Assembly (NCBI GenBank): GCA_934454005.1
Contig: CAKSGI010000001.1
Coordinates: 1-49,949, forward strand
Source: an uncultured Eubacteriales bacterium
GTDB lineage: Bacteria; Bacillota_A; Clostridia; Oscillospirales; Acutalibacteraceae
Reading direction: 5' to 3'
Length of the DNA: 49,949 bases
The position numbers were made by a program, and so were the translations under genes. The notes under the pieces are model-generated. The model was not told where the DNA came from, searched no databases, and saw nothing but the letters and a program-made list of their open reading frames with translations. Each line of letters starts with the position of its first letter. Positions within the stretch are counted from its first letter, which is position 1. This document shows, piece after piece, positions 27,828 through 37,316 of the stretch.

Positions 27828-28772
27828 ATGTATAAATTTAATAAACATTTTTATTCTTTGAATGAGTATTTGAAAAATACATTTAGACAAAAGATTTACA
27901 AAATTTCTTTGAGTTCTGGACTAAGTTGCCCAAATAGAGATGGGAAGATAGATACTAGAGGATGCATATTTTGTAGTAAGGGTGGATCTGGAGAGTTTGC
28001 TGAGGACTACAACTTGAGTATATGTGAACAAATTGATAGGGCAAAGAGGAGAGTAAAAAATAAAATTAAAGACGGAAAATATATAGCGTATTTCCAGTCT
28101 TACACTAATACCTATGCTGATGAAAGTTATTTAGAAAGAATTTTTTTAGATGCAATAAATAGTGATGACATTGTAGCGCTATCTATTGCGACACGTCCAG
28201 ATTGTTTGGAAGATTCTATTTTAAACCTAATTGAAAAGTTGAACAGGATAAAACCAGTTTGGATTGAGTTTGGGTTACAAACTATGCATGAATCCACGGC
28301 GAATTACATAAGAAGAGGGTACGATTTAAATTGTTTTGAGAGTTCTTTATATAAGTTAAAAAATATTAATGTTGATGTTATAGTGCATTTGATTTTTGGA
28401 TTGCCAGGTGAGACTTTCGATAATATGCTAGAAACTGTGGAGTATGTATCATCGTTGCCTATTGATGGCGTTAAATTTCAACTATTAAATGTATTAAGAG
28501 GAACAGATCTAGAAAAAGAGTATAATAAAGGACTATTTAATGTTTTATCAATGGAAGAATATATAAATATACTTTTTGAATCTATAATGCATTTAAGAAG
28601 GGATATTGTAATCCATAGAATAACAGGAGATGGGCCTAGATCTATTTTAATAGCACCGCTTTGGCATGTAAATAAAAGAAAAGTTTTAAATACTATAAAC
28701 TTCGAGTTGAAAAATAGAAATGTATATCAAGGTAGCAAGTTTATGAAAAATAAAAAGTACCCGTCAAAGTAA
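27828..28772 (+). CDS. YhcC-type radical SAM protein
   Basis: 314 residues, matching the TIGR01212/YhcC family in length and motifs. The iron-sulfur Cys are in the spaced form CPNRDGKIDTRGCIFC, a YhcC feature. KYIAYFQSYTNTYA, SIATRPDC, WIEFGLQT and VHLIFGLPGET follow. Its reaction is not established; relatives include Elp3-like enzymes. The ribosome site AGGAGA is 11 bases from the ATG, rather far. It precedes a small membrane-protein gene by 29 bases. Confidence 0.88.
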   Translation: MYKFNKHFYSLNEYLKNTFRQKIYKISLSSGLSCPNRDGKIDTRGCIFCSKGGSGEFAEDYNLSICEQIDRAKRRVKNKIKDGKYIAYFQSYTNTYADESYLERIFLDAINSDDIVALSIATRPDCLEDSILNLIEKLNRIKPVWIEFGLQTMHESTANYIRRGYDLNCFESSLYKLKNINVDVIVHLIFGLPGETFDNMLETVEYVSSLPIDGVKFQLLNVLRGTDLEKEYNKGLFNVLSMEEYINILFESIMHLRRDIVIHRITGDGPRSILIAPLWHVNKRKVLNTINFELKNRNVYQGSKFMKNKKYPSK

Positions 28773-28801
28773 AATTACATATCATATAAAGAGGTGATAA
28801 T

Positions 28802-29137
28802 ATGCTTCGTGTATTGTGTGATATGATTTGTGTTTTGCTAATGATTTTAGGTTTTGTTGAAGTTATAAAATTTTTAATATTAAAGTTAACAACAGTAAGA
28901 GAAAATAGGGATGAGCTTTTAGTTTTACCTATATATGGGCATGATGAAAAAGCAGAGATGATTTTAAGAAGTGCAGCAGCAAAAGTTGAGTGGAACAATT
29001 TAAATGATAATAAATTAATTGTGTGCTTAGATTGCGGAATGGATGCAGAAACTAAACATATATGTGATACCATTAGTTCTGAATATACATTTATTAGAGT
29101 TTATAACCTTAAAGAATTTGAAAAGATGTTTAAATAG
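28802..29137 (+). CDS. Small membrane-anchored protein of unknown function
   Basis: 111 residues with AGAGGTG before the ATG. One N-terminal membrane helix (about 5-30) is followed by a compact soluble domain with ELLVLPIYGHDEKAEMILR and LIVCLDCGMDAETKHIC, which looks alpha/beta. I know no named family. It lies between the YhcC-type gene and a strong terminator and is probably the last gene of that unit. Confidence 0.7.
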   Translation: MLRVLCDMICVLLMILGFVEVIKFLILKLTTVRENRDELLVLPIYGHDEKAEMILRSAAAKVEWNNLNDNKLIVCLDCGMDAETKHICDTISSEYTFIRVYNLKEFEKMFK

Positions 29138-29174
29138 AAAAATTAAAGATACCGAATATATTTTAGAGTTTTTA

Positions 29175-29208
29175 TAAAAAAGTCCGAGGTTTTGGCCTCG
29201 GATTTTTT
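29175..29208. terminator. Bidirectional hairpin terminator
   Basis: Stem TCCGAGG (29183-29189) with CCTCGGA (29196-29202), a run of As before it and six Ts after, so it can stop transcription from both convergent genes. Confidence 0.9.
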
Positions 29209-29236
29209 GTGTTTTATTTTGGTAGGCGGTGTTTAT

Positions 29237-30589
29237 TTACTTTTTGCCAGAATTTAGAGAATTAGTATCAGTTTTTTCCTTTTCGGTATTTTTTTTAATA
29301 TAAACTTTTGAGATTCTTTTATCGCAAACAGATTTAACAGAAAATGTGAAGTCACCTATTGTTATAGAGGGATGTTCATTTTCTTTTGGGATATAACCAA
29401 TTTGTTCAATCATCATGCCAGAGATAGTCTCGTAGTTCCCATCAGGTATTTTCATGCCTATTAAATCAGAAACTTCATCTACAGCAGAAATGCCATCTAC
29501 TATAAATGATGTATCGCTTTCTTTATAGAATTCGTCTTCTTCATTGTCATATTCATCTTGTATGTTTCCTACAATGGATTCTACTAAATCTTCTATAGTA
29601 ACAATTCCCTCAGTTCCACCATATTCATCGACTATTATTGCTATTTGAGTCTTATTAGCAGTCATTTCAGCAAATAGTTCGTCGCATTTTTTAGATTCTG
29701 GGATAAAAGTTGCCGGCCGCATTATATCTGTTAGTTTAGTGTCTTTAGGAACCTCTGTACAAACGTATTTTAATAGGTCTTTGACATGCACTATTCCTAC
29801 AATGTTGTCTAGATCCTCTTTAAAAACAGGAATTCTCGAGTACCCATATTTTATTGATATATCTACAGCATCGGCGACTGTTTGTATATCTTCTAAGGCA
29901 AATACATCGGTTCTATGGGTCATGACTTCTGTGACAGTAGTATTATCAAAATCAAATATGTTTGAAATCATATGCTTAGCGCTGTCTTCAATAACTCCTT
30001 TTTCTTTTCCCACGTCGACCATCATCATAATTTCTTCTTCGGTAACAGTTTCTTCAGAAGCATTAGGGTCAAATCCTAGGAATTTTACAACTGAATTTGT
30101 AGAAGCAGAAAGAAATTTTATAAATGGGCTGAAGATAAAAGCTACGGTGCGTAAAATCCCAACAACTTTAAACGATATTGACTCAGCTTTTTGCATAGCT
30201 ATTTTTTTAGGTACAAGTTCGCCTAATACTAACGAAAAATATGATAAAATCAATGTAACAATAAATGTAGCAACTGCACTTATAATTGATGGGGAAAATG
30301 GTAAAAATGAAAGGTATTCGACAACACCGTTTACAAAACTTTGTGATGCAACAGCTGATGTCAAAAATCCAGAAAGTGTAACACCAACTTGAATAGTTGC
30401 TAGAAAGTTGCTTGAATTTTCAATAAGTTTAACTATTTTTGATGCACGTTTATTACCTCTGTTGGCCATGTGTTTTATTTTATTATCGTTTATAGTTATC
30501 AAAGCAATTTCCGACATGGCAAAAAACGCGTTTATTAATATTAATATAAACAATATTAATAATTCAAGAAAAGTAGATCCAAAATCCAT
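29237..30589 (-). CDS. CNNM/CBS-domain membrane protein (hemolysin C/CorC-type)
   Basis: 450 residues. The N-terminal CNNM (DUF21) domain has about four membrane helices (residues 5-150, with NAFFAMSEIALITI and SLVLGELVPKKIAMQ). Two CBS domains follow (about 205-325, with VMTHRTDVFAL and VDEYGGTEGIVTIEDLVE), then a C-terminal CorC/HlyC domain. The family is implicated in Mg2+ or other divalent-cation export; 'hemolysin' is a historical label. The ribosome site before the ATG is weak. Confidence 0.92.
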   Translation of the reverse strand: MDFGSTFLELLILFILILINAFFAMSEIALITINDNKIKHMANRGNKRASKIVKLIENSSNFLATIQVGVTLSGFLTSAVASQSFVNGVVEYLSFLPFSPSIISAVATFIVTLILSYFSLVLGELVPKKIAMQKAESISFKVVGILRTVAFIFSPFIKFLSASTNSVVKFLGFDPNASEETVTEEEIMMMVDVGKEKGVIEDSAKHMISNIFDFDNTTVTEVMTHRTDVFALEDIQTVADAVDISIKYGYSRIPVFKEDLDNIVGIVHVKDLLKYVCTEVPKDTKLTDIMRPATFIPESKKCDELFAEMTANKTQIAIIVDEYGGTEGIVTIEDLVESIVGNIQDEYDNEEDEFYKESDTSFIVDGISAVDEVSDLIGMKIPDGNYETISGMMIEQIGYIPKENEHPSITIGDFTFSVKSVCDKRISKVYIKKNTEKEKTDTNSLNSGKK

Positions 30590-30632
30590 AATTTCACACT
30601 CTTTTGTTTATAAAATAATAATTATATTATAC

Positions 30633-30661
30633 ATTTTATATAATTTGATTACTTATGTCAA
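30633..30661 (-). promoter_or_regulatory. Promoter of the CNNM/CBS gene
   Basis: On the minus strand a perfect TTGACA (30656-30661), a 17-base spacer, then TAAAAT (30633-30638). Confidence 0.65.
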
Positions 30662-30758
30662 TCTGATTAATATTTTGGAAGTGCCTAAAGGAAACTATAT
30701 ATAAAATAATTAAAATTATCAAGCCAGTAAAAGCGGACAGTTAAAATAAAGATCAATC

Positions 30759-30799
30759 AAAAAAGTAGACTGTCTCGGATTACGAGGATAGTCTACTTT
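30759..30799 (-). terminator. Terminator of asnS
   Basis: AAAGTAGACT (30762-30771) pairs with AGTCTACTTT (30790-30799), with an inner CTCG/CGAG pair. On the minus strand a run of Ts follows, 90 bases past the asnS stop. Confidence 0.8.
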
Positions 30800-30889
30800 G
30801 GATTTTAATTTGGTTATATTTTTGGTAAGCATTTAAATTAAAAATATTATATTTTAGTCTTTTTTAATAAGGTTAATGAGATACGGTTT

Positions 30890-32284
30890 TTAAAATTCTG
30901 CAACTCCAGTAGTTCTGGGGAATGGGAGCACATCTCTTATATTTTGGATACCCGTTAAATACATAATTAAGCGTTCAAATCCTAAGCCAAAGCCGCCATG
31001 TTTAGTTCCTCCAAATTTTCTTAAGTCTAAATACCACCAGTAATCATTTTCGTTTAAATTTAATTCTTTCATTCTATTAGATAACAATTCTAGCCTTTCT
31101 TCACGTTGGCTTCCGCCGATTATTTCACCAATTCCTGGAACTAACATATCCATAGCAGCAACTGTTTTACCGTCATCATTTTGCCTCATGTAAAAAGATT
31201 TAATTTCTTTTGGATAGTCAGTTACAAATACAGGTTGTTTGAATATTTGTTCTGTTAAATATTTTTCGTGTTCCGTTTGAAGGTCGGATCCCCATTCAAC
31301 TTTATATTCAAATTTATCATTATTCTCTTTTAAAATATTTATAGCCTCTGTGTATGTGATGTGTGAGAAATCTGATTTTAAAATATTTTTTAATCTTTCA
31401 ATTAACCCTTTATCGAAGAATTGGTTGAAAAATTGTAGGTCTTGGGGACAAGTATCTAACACATATTTTATTACATATTTCAACATATCTCTTGCTAGAT
31501 TCATAACATCATTTAAATCTGAAAATGCAATTTCTGGTTCTACCATCCAAAACTCTGCTGCATGACGTTGAGTGTAAGATTTTTCGGCTCTAAATGTTGG
31601 ACCAAATGTATATACTTTAGAAAAAGCCATTGCCATACATTCAGCTTCTAACTGACCAGAAACCGTTAAAGAGGTATGTTTTTGAAAAAAATCTTTTGAA
31701 AAATCAACCTGATTATTTTCGTTAAATGGAAGATTATTATAATCAAGCGTTGTAATAGTAAACATCTCGCCAGCACCTTCGCAATCGCTACCAGTAACAA
31801 TTGGCGTATGTGCATATATAAATCCTCGCTCATTAAAGAACTTGTGAATAGCAAAAGCAGCTACAGAGCGAACTCTAAAAGCGGCACTGAATGTGTTTGT
31901 TCTTGGTCTTAGATGGGCAATGCCTCTTAAATATTCAAGAGTATGACGCTTTTTTTGTAATGGATATTCCGGAGAAGATTCACCTTCAATATCTATTTGA
32001 GTTGCATGAATTTCGAATGGTTGTTTAGCATCTGGTGTTTCTATAAGATTACCTTTTACAGTTACGGAAGCGCCAACATTAAGTTTAGCAATTTGTTTAA
32101 AGTTGGATATTTTATCAGATTCAAAAACTATTTGTATTCCTTTAAAGCAACTTCCATCATTTAGTTCCATAAAGCCTAAAGATTTAGAATCTCTGGTAGT
32201 TCTAACCCAACCACAAACAGTAATAGATTGACCAGAAAATTTTTTGATGTTGTTATAAATATTAATTATTTCGGTTCTTTGCAT
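30890..32284 (-). CDS. asnS: Asparaginyl-tRNA synthetase
   Basis: 464 residues, a class II synthetase that charges tRNA-Asn. The N-terminal OB-fold anticodon domain (about 15-105, with [22 protein letters not shown]) is followed by the catalytic core: motif 2 [21 protein letters not shown] and motif 3 [15 protein letters not shown] near the C-terminus. [19 protein letters not shown] is typical of AsnS. GAGGAG precedes the ATG. Single-gene unit with its own promoter and terminator. Confidence 0.97.
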   Translation of the reverse strand: MQRTEIINIYNNIKKFSGQSITVCGWVRTTRDSKSLGFMELNDGSCFKGIQIVFESDKISNFKQIAKLNVGASVTVKGNLIETPDAKQPFEIHATQIDIEGESSPEYPLQKKRHTLEYLRGIAHLRPRTNTFSAAFRVRSVAAFAIHKFFNERGFIYAHTPIVTGSDCEGAGEMFTITTLDYNNLPFNENNQVDFSKDFFQKHTSLTVSGQLEAECMAMAFSKVYTFGPTFRAEKSYTQRHAAEFWMVEPEIAFSDLNDVMNLARDMLKYVIKYVLDTCPQDLQFFNQFFDKGLIERLKNILKSDFSHITYTEAINILKENNDKFEYKVEWGSDLQTEHEKYLTEQIFKQPVFVTDYPKEIKSFYMRQNDDGKTVAAMDMLVPGIGEIIGGSQREERLELLSNRMKELNLNENDYWWYLDLRKFGGTKHGGFGLGFERLIMYLTGIQNIRDVLPFPRTTGVAEF

Positions 32285-32351
32285 ATTAAGACTCCTCGAT
32301 GATAATATTATTTATGTATGTTTATTATAGATTTTTTATACAATATGTAGT

Positions 32352-32380
32352 ATTATAAAACATATAAAGATATTTATCAA
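32352..32380 (-). promoter_or_regulatory. Promoter of asnS
   Basis: On the minus strand TTGATA (32375-32380), a 17-base spacer, then a perfect TATAAT (32352-32357). No T-box or other leader is evident in the ~60 bases before asnS. Confidence 0.7.
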
Positions 32381-32413
32381 GCATTAAATTTTTTGGCAGA
32401 TATGTTATTATTG

Positions 32414-32443
32414 TTGAAAATATTAAGTATTATACAATATACT
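32414..32443 (+). promoter_or_regulatory. Promoter of the HAD phosphatase gene
   Basis: TTGAAA (32414-32419), an 18-base spacer, then TATACT (32438-32443), just before the ribosome site. Confidence 0.5.
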
Positions 32444-32461
32444 AGTAAATGGGGAATTATA

Positions 32462-33256
32462 ATGATAAAACTAATAGCTAGTGATATGGATGGTTCTTTG
32501 CTTACGGACAAAAATGAATTACCACCCGATTTTTTTTCGATTTTAGATAGGTTGCATCAGAGAGGAATAAAGTTTGTTGTTGCAAGCGGGAGATCCTATT
32601 GTACGTTGTTTGACAATTTTGCACCTAAGTCTAACGACATAGATTATATAGCAGATAATGGTACGTGTGTTGTAGAAAGCGGAAAACTGACATATGAAAA
32701 TATTCTTAACAAATCGTGCGTAATTGATATTGTGAAGTCATGTAGGGAAATAAAAGGGTTGCATTTAGTTTTGTGTGGAAAAAACGGTTCCTATATAAAA
32801 AGAGAAACAGGAACGTTTTTGGATGAGATAAATAGATATTATAAAAATAAAGTTGTGATGGATGATTTAACAAAAGTTACAGATGAAATATTTAAAGTTG
32901 GTATTTATGATATGATAGGCTCTCAGGAAAATTCACATAAGATATTGTCTAAACAGTTTTCTGATAACTTGGCAGTAGTTATGTCTGGATATAACTGGAC
33001 AGACTTAATGAACAAAAATGCTAACAAAGGGGAGGCATTATTAAAAATTCAACAAAGGAATAATATTTCAAAAGATGAAACAATGGCTTTTGGAGATTAT
33101 TATAATGATATAGAAATGCTTGCAAATGCAAAATACAGTTTTGTTATGGAAAATGCTGTTTGTGATATGAAAAAGTTTGGAAATTTTGTTGCACAAAAAA
33201 ATAATGATTATGGAGTTATTAAAGCTATAAAAAAATTTGTTTTTAATGAGGATTAG
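32462..33256 (+). CDS. Cof-type HAD phosphatase
   Basis: 264 residues from the ATG at 32462 behind GGGGA. HAD motif I is SDMDGSLLT (about 7-15) with both Asp, motif II VASGRS, motif III Lys in NKGEALLKI, and motif IV GDYYNDIEML. The Cof-type cap lies between. Such enzymes dephosphorylate sugar phosphates, FMN or PLP with broad range; the substrate is not predictable. Confidence 0.9.
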   Translation: MIKLIASDMDGSLLTDKNELPPDFFSILDRLHQRGIKFVVASGRSYCTLFDNFAPKSNDIDYIADNGTCVVESGKLTYENILNKSCVIDIVKSCREIKGLHLVLCGKNGSYIKRETGTFLDEINRYYKNKVVMDDLTKVTDEIFKVGIYDMIGSQENSHKILSKQFSDNLAVVMSGYNWTDLMNKNANKGEALLKIQQRNNISKDETMAFGDYYNDIEMLANAKYSFVMENAVCDMKKFGNFVAQKNNDYGVIKAIKKFVFNED

Positions 33257-33325
33257 TTATATTAAGATTATATTATTTTTAAACTTGTTTTGTAGTTTTA
33301 CAGAATTATGTTTTAAAAATATCAA

Positions 33326-33397
33326 AAATAAAGTTATGATATCAAACAGCAAATCTCAGAAAAGTATTTGCGGTTTATATCATAACTTTATTTTTTA
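33326..33397. terminator. Very long bidirectional terminator
   Basis: A stem of almost 30 bases (33326-33354 with 33365-33393) with few mismatches and an 11-base loop, flanked by As and Ts. It lies between convergent HAD and recR genes and reaches the recR stop codon. Confidence 0.85.
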
Positions 33398-33997
33398 GAT
33401 TTCATTTCTTCCTTCGATTGCTCTAGATAGAGTAACCTCATCAGCATATTCGAGATTCCCACCAACAGGTATTCCATATGCTAATCTAGTAACTTTAATA
33501 CCAAGTGGTTTTAAAAGTTTTGATATATACATAGCGGTTGCTTCTCCTTCAACAGTAGGATTAGTTGCCATTATAACTTCTTTTACCTTGTTATTATTTA
33601 TTCTTGATAATAGTTCTTTAATCCGGATCTGATCGGGCCCTATACCGCTAAGAGGAGAAATTACCCCATGTAGAACATGATAAAGAGCATTAAATTCCTG
33701 AGTTCTTTCAAATGCCATAACGTCTTTTGGGTCTTCTACAACACATATTATTGAGCTATCTCTAGAAGGATTTTTGCATATGCTACATAATTCTTGATCA
33801 GTTAAATTACAACAAGATTTACAGTAATGAATTTTATTGTGAGCTTCTAATATAGCGTTAGAAAATTTTTCGGCTTCACTTTTTGGTAAATTTAAAACAT
33901 AATAGGCAAGCCTTTGAGCTGTCTTTTTTCCAATACCAGGAAGTCTTTCAAATTGTTCTATTAGATTTGATAGTGGTGCTACATTATATTCTGGCAT
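33395..33997 (-). CDS. recR: Recombination mediator RecR
   Basis: 200 residues, standard length. RecR works with RecO and RecF to load RecA on gapped DNA. An N-terminal helix-hairpin-helix ([18 protein letters not shown]), a four-Cys zinc site (CKSCCN...CSIC), a Toprim domain ([14 protein letters not shown]) and a C-terminal Walker-B-like region ([16 protein letters not shown]) are visible. It follows ebfC by two bases in the conserved dnaX-ebfC-recR order. Confidence 0.97.
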   Translation of the reverse strand: MPEYNVAPLSNLIEQFERLPGIGKKTAQRLAYYVLNLPKSEAEKFSNAILEAHNKIHYCKSCCNLTDQELCSICKNPSRDSSIICVVEDPKDVMAFERTQEFNALYHVLHGVISPLSGIGPDQIRIKELLSRINNNKVKEVIMATNPTVEGEATAMYISKLLKPLGIKVTRLAYGIPVGGNLEYADEVTLSRAIEGRNEI

Positions 33998-33999
33998 AA

Positions 34000-34344
34000 T
34001 TAACCTATTCCTGGAATATTCATAGATCCGGATATTTTGTCAAGCGTATCTTTTTTGTCGGATGCGGCGGTTCTTAATGCTTCGTTGGTTGCGGCAATTA
34101 TAAGATCTGATAACATTTCTATATCATCGGGATCGACAACTTCTGGTTTTATATCCATCTTTTTAATTTCCATTTTACCGGTAACAGTTACTGATACAGC
34201 CTCCCCGCCAGAAGTAGCAGAATATTCTTTTTGTTCTAATTCTTTAGTTGCCTCATCCATTTGGTTTTGCATTTGTTGTGCTTGTTGAGCTAGTTGTTGG
34301 AGATTTCCTAAGCCTCCGGGTAATTTTGGTAATCTTGCTTTCAT
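34000..34344 (-). CDS. YbaB/EbfC nucleoid-associated protein
   Basis: 114 residues. The N-terminal Gln-rich segment ([19 protein letters not shown]) is followed by the typical beta strands ([36 protein letters not shown]) and a C-terminal helix. The family forms DNA-binding dimers. It sits between dnaX and recR, 19 bases from dnaX. Confidence 0.95.
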   Translation of the reverse strand: MKARLPKLPGGLGNLQQLAQQAQQMQNQMDEATKELEQKEYSATSGGEAVSVTVTGKMEIKKMDIKPEVVDPDDIEMLSDLIIAATNEALRTAASDKKDTLDKISGSMNIPGIG

Positions 34345-34363
34345 GATATTATCCTCCAGTAAA

Positions 34364-35971
34364 TTAATTTTGTGTTACTTCTATACCTGCATCTTTTGCA
34401 AGGTTTATAAGTTCATCTAAGTTGTTTTTTTCAGGTTCAGATTCAGTAGGTTTTCTATAAGGCCCAAGTTTATATACTTGACCAGTTATTTCTTGAATCG
34501 CAATACGCATTTTATCACGTTGTGCAGATTTTCGCAATAGTTCAAATGCCATAGAATTAGGTGAATCTATTAATACAAAATTGCCACTAACGTATGCAGT
34601 TGAACCGCTGAATGCAGTTGCTATAGCTTTTGAATATGATTTTAGTGCATTTAATATTTCTGGCCATTCTTTGAGAGGTTTTGCATTTTTTTGTAATTCT
34701 TCAAGATCAACTGATTTAGATGTTGCAGAAATATTTTCATTTTTGAAAGCATTATTTTTTTTATTATTAAAATTATTTTGATCTGTAGATGATTTCGAAT
34801 CGATATTTGAAGTTGAATGGAAAACCTTAGTTTTCATATCTTTTTCTAATTTAGATATTCTATTTATAATAGCTTCATTAGAATAGTCAAGTTCTGGTGA
34901 TGTCAATTTTATTAAAGCTAATTCTATTTCTACTCTTTTGTTAGATCCTTTAATCATACGTTCCGTAGCAGATTGCAAACAGTCAAGAATATGAATAATA
35001 AATTCAATCGATATATTTTTAGCCTGTTTTTCAATTTCCTTGTATTCATGTTCAGAAACAAGCACTAGCTTCTTAGGATTTTTCAGAGTTTTAATTAACA
35101 TTAAGGTTCTGAAGTGGTCGACAAGCTCTTCAGATAATCTTATCATATTTTTTGAAGAGTTATAAAGTTCATCTATTATATCTAAAGTTTTAGCAGAGTT
35201 TTTTTCTAAGATAGCATTAGAAAGATTAATTATATGATCATGACCTGTAAGTCCTGCAGTTTGGCTTACAATTTCAGGGGTTATATTACTAGATTTTCCT
35301 AGACATTGATCAAGTAAAGATAAAGCATCTCTTAATGCACCATCTGATATATATGCAATCATTAAAGCTGCGTCATGATCAATTGAATAGCCTTCATTTT
35401 CTGCAACAAATTTTAAACGTACAGCAATGTCGTTTGGTGCAATTCTGTGAAAATCGAATCGCTGGCAACGCGAGAGTATAGTTGCTGGAAGTTTGTGAAC
35501 TTCAGTTGTTGCTAAGATGAATATCACATGTTCTGGTGGTTCTTCTAAGGTTTTAAGCAAAGCATTGAAAGCGCCAATTGATAACATATGAACTTCATCT
35601 ATGATATAAACGCGATATTTTGCAGAAGCAGGGGTAAATGAAGCTTCTTCCCTTAAATTTCGAATATTTTCAACACCATTATTACTTGCTGCGTCTATTT
35701 CAACAATATCCAGGATTGAACCGTTATCGATGCCTTTACATATTTCACATTTTCCACAAGGATCTCCGTTTTGAAGATCTATACAGTTTATGGCTTTTGA
35801 AAGGATTTTGGCACAACTTGTTTTACCGGTTCCCCTTGAGCCGGTAAATAGGTAGGCATGTGCGATTCTGCCGGCTTTTAGTTCATTTTTTAATGTTGTT
35901 GTAACTTGAGGTTGCCCGACAACATCTGAGAATGTTTTAGGGCGCCATTTTCTGTAAAGAACCTGATACAA
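34364..35971 (-). CDS. dnaX: DNA polymerase III subunits gamma/tau
   Basis: 535 residues from a TTG at 35971 with AGGAG eight bases upstream, giving the canonical N-terminus MYQVLYRKWRPKTFSDVVGQ; a longer in-frame start at 36031 adds 20 atypical residues. It is the clamp-loader ATPase: Walker A GSRGTGKTS, a zinc module (CIDLQNGDPCGKCEIC), Walker B IIDEVHMLS, sensor 1 LATTEVHKLP and ARG finger region SRCQRFDF. The C-terminal 150 residues are low-complexity then a tau-like domain. First gene of dnaX-ebfC-recR, downstream of the SRP RNA. Confidence 0.96.
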   Translation of the reverse strand: MYQVLYRKWRPKTFSDVVGQPQVTTTLKNELKAGRIAHAYLFTGSRGTGKTSCAKILSKAINCIDLQNGDPCGKCEICKGIDNGSILDIVEIDAASNNGVENIRNLREEASFTPASAKYRVYIIDEVHMLSIGAFNALLKTLEEPPEHVIFILATTEVHKLPATILSRCQRFDFHRIAPNDIAVRLKFVAENEGYSIDHDAALMIAYISDGALRDALSLLDQCLGKSSNITPEIVSQTAGLTGHDHIINLSNAILEKNSAKTLDIIDELYNSSKNMIRLSEELVDHFRTLMLIKTLKNPKKLVLVSEHEYKEIEKQAKNISIEFIIHILDCLQSATERMIKGSNKRVEIELALIKLTSPELDYSNEAIINRISKLEKDMKTKVFHSTSNIDSKSSTDQNNFNNKKNNAFKNENISATSKSVDLEELQKNAKPLKEWPEILNALKSYSKAIATAFSGSTAYVSGNFVLIDSPNSMAFELLRKSAQRDKMRIAIQEITGQVYKLGPYRKPTESEPEKNNLDELINLAKDAGIEVTQN

Positions 35972-36029
35972 AGGGTCATCTCCTAACAAAATATAAAGCA
36001 AGACAAACCTATAAATAGGATAATCATGC

Positions 36030-36156
36030 ATTTAAGTATACGGGTAATAGACTAACTGTATCGCACAAAGCAATCTGCTTAATGCTGCTCGGTTCCCCGC
36101 CTGACATGGTTCACAGGACTTTGCCGCACAGCGCCTGTATACCCGCATATTTAAAT
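36030..36156 (-). ncRNA. ffs: Signal recognition particle RNA (small bacterial type)
   Basis: On the minus strand the SRP domain IV hallmark is visible: GUCAGGCGGGGAACCGAGCAGC (36087-36109 region), with the asymmetric loop and GGAA-like tetraloop stem. The 5' and 3' ends pair over about 16 bases (36141-36156 with 36030-36045, one mismatch). There is no room for an Alu domain, so this is the small, 4.5S-like form. Its place directly before dnaX is conserved in Bacillota. The exact ends are uncertain. Confidence 0.88.
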
Positions 36157-36204
36157 GTATGAGATATTGTCTCGCTTTAAAAAATAAAAATTATCAATAT
36201 ACTT

Positions 36205-36233
36205 ATTATACTAGACTATTAAATAAATTTCAA
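36205..36233 (-). promoter_or_regulatory. Promoter of the SRP RNA
   Basis: On the minus strand TTGAAA (36228-36233), a 17-base spacer, then a perfect TATAAT (36205-36210), about 45 bases before the RNA, so a short 5' precursor is expected. Confidence 0.75.
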
Positions 36234-36471
36234 CCCCTTTTTGTAGGAGGGACACGCCGGTTTCACGTTTTCTATTATTTTTATTCTTTAATGAATTCCC
36301 TTATACAAAGAGTTTTAATAGGATGCCAATAAGTCATTATAACTTCGTTTTAGTAGGTTAAAAAATATTTTTATTCGCCTTTTCAAGGTGACCTCATAAC
36401 AAATTATTTTAAACAATAGCATAACTATTGTAAATCTACACAAATTTTTGTGCCTATCTATACTATTATAA
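36234..36471. other. Gene-free spacer at the edge of the peptide cluster
   Basis: About 240 bases with no convincing reading frame or hairpin. It separates the SRP RNA promoter from the first cluster-associated gene. A GC-richer patch near 36243-36270 stands out from the AT-rich surroundings, but I cannot assign it. Confidence 0.4.
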
Positions 36472-36500
36472 TTGACTTATTTTGTAATTTATGGTATAAT
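36472..36500 (+). promoter_or_regulatory. Strong promoter of the outlying permease gene
   Basis: TTGACT (36472-36477), a 17-base spacer, then a perfect TATAAT (36495-36500) with TGG before it (extended -10). One of the best promoters in the window. Confidence 0.8.
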
Positions 36501-36543
36501 TTTGGAACAATTACAATTAATACAAATCAGGGAGGGCGAACTA

Positions 36544-37188
36544 GTGAATATAAATTATATTAAATACTTAAATTTATTTAAAAAAGATCTTTTGGTGACA
36601 AAGAATACAATATTTTTTGTTATATATTTTTTTATTCTAACAATATGCTCTATATTTGTTTTGAAAAATAACATAGTTAATAATATAGTTGATAACTTAT
36701 TAAACACTATGGCAACTATAGTTATATTAGAGATGATTGCGCTTGGTAGTCAACAAGTGTTAATTCCAGAAAGGTGTAAAGGTGACGAAATATTATTGAC
36801 TACAACATATACACGTAAGGATATAGTTTTATCAAGATATTTATTTTTTTACACTTTAGCATTTATTATTATAATCTTAAACTTTTTAGTTTCTATTTTT
36901 ATTTTTCCAAGTCTTTTTAATTTCTATGCTTTACTTGAATATTTATTTATAATTTGTATTGGAACATCAATCTTAGTTCTGCTAAGTTTTAAAATAAACA
37001 ATAATTTAGTTTATACTTTTATATCGACTATTTTTATGGCTCCAATACTCACGATGATAAACTCGCTTGAAAAATTTGATTTTATAGAACCTTATATTTT
37101 AAGTGGTGCTCTTTTTCTGTTATCATTGTTGGCTGTTTTTATTTCTTTTAAATTATCAAAAAAAATATATTTAAACAAGAGTTTCTAA
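36544..37188 (+). CDS. ABC-2 type permease, paralog of the cluster permease
   Basis: 214 residues from a GTG at 36544 with GGGAGGG seven bases upstream. About six membrane helices (starting near residues 20, 52, 95, 120, 153 and 185). It shares with the permease at 41952-42572 the block KG-E-LL-T--TR-D-V--RYL between helices 2 and 3, so the two are paralogs of the ABC2_membrane_5 type. It lacks its own ATPase and faces the only cluster ATPase gene across a terminator. Probably the second half of an export or immunity transporter, separately transcribed from a strong promoter; self-immunity is inference. Confidence 0.75.
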   Translation: MNINYIKYLNLFKKDLLVTKNTIFFVIYFFILTICSIFVLKNNIVNNIVDNLLNTMATIVILEMIALGSQQVLIPERCKGDEILLTTTYTRKDIVLSRYLFFYTLAFIIIILNFLVSIFIFPSLFNFYALLEYLFIICIGTSILVLLSFKINNNLVYTFISTIFMAPILTMINSLEKFDFIEPYILSGALFLLSLLAVFISFKLSKKIYLNKSF

Positions 37189-37242
37189 AAAAATCACCTT
37201 GCATTATAATCTTTAATCATTATAATGTAAAGGTGATTTTTT
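37188..37242. terminator. Bidirectional terminator between permease and ATPase genes
   Basis: A long stem (37188-37210 with 37219-37242, loop about 8) with an A-run before and a T-run after, placed between two convergent genes. Confidence 0.9.
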
Positions 37243-37316
37243 AGCTTGTATTTATATAACATATCAATTTATACAAAATAAGTTTAATTGTAATTATTTA
37301 AAAACTTATCTGTATT

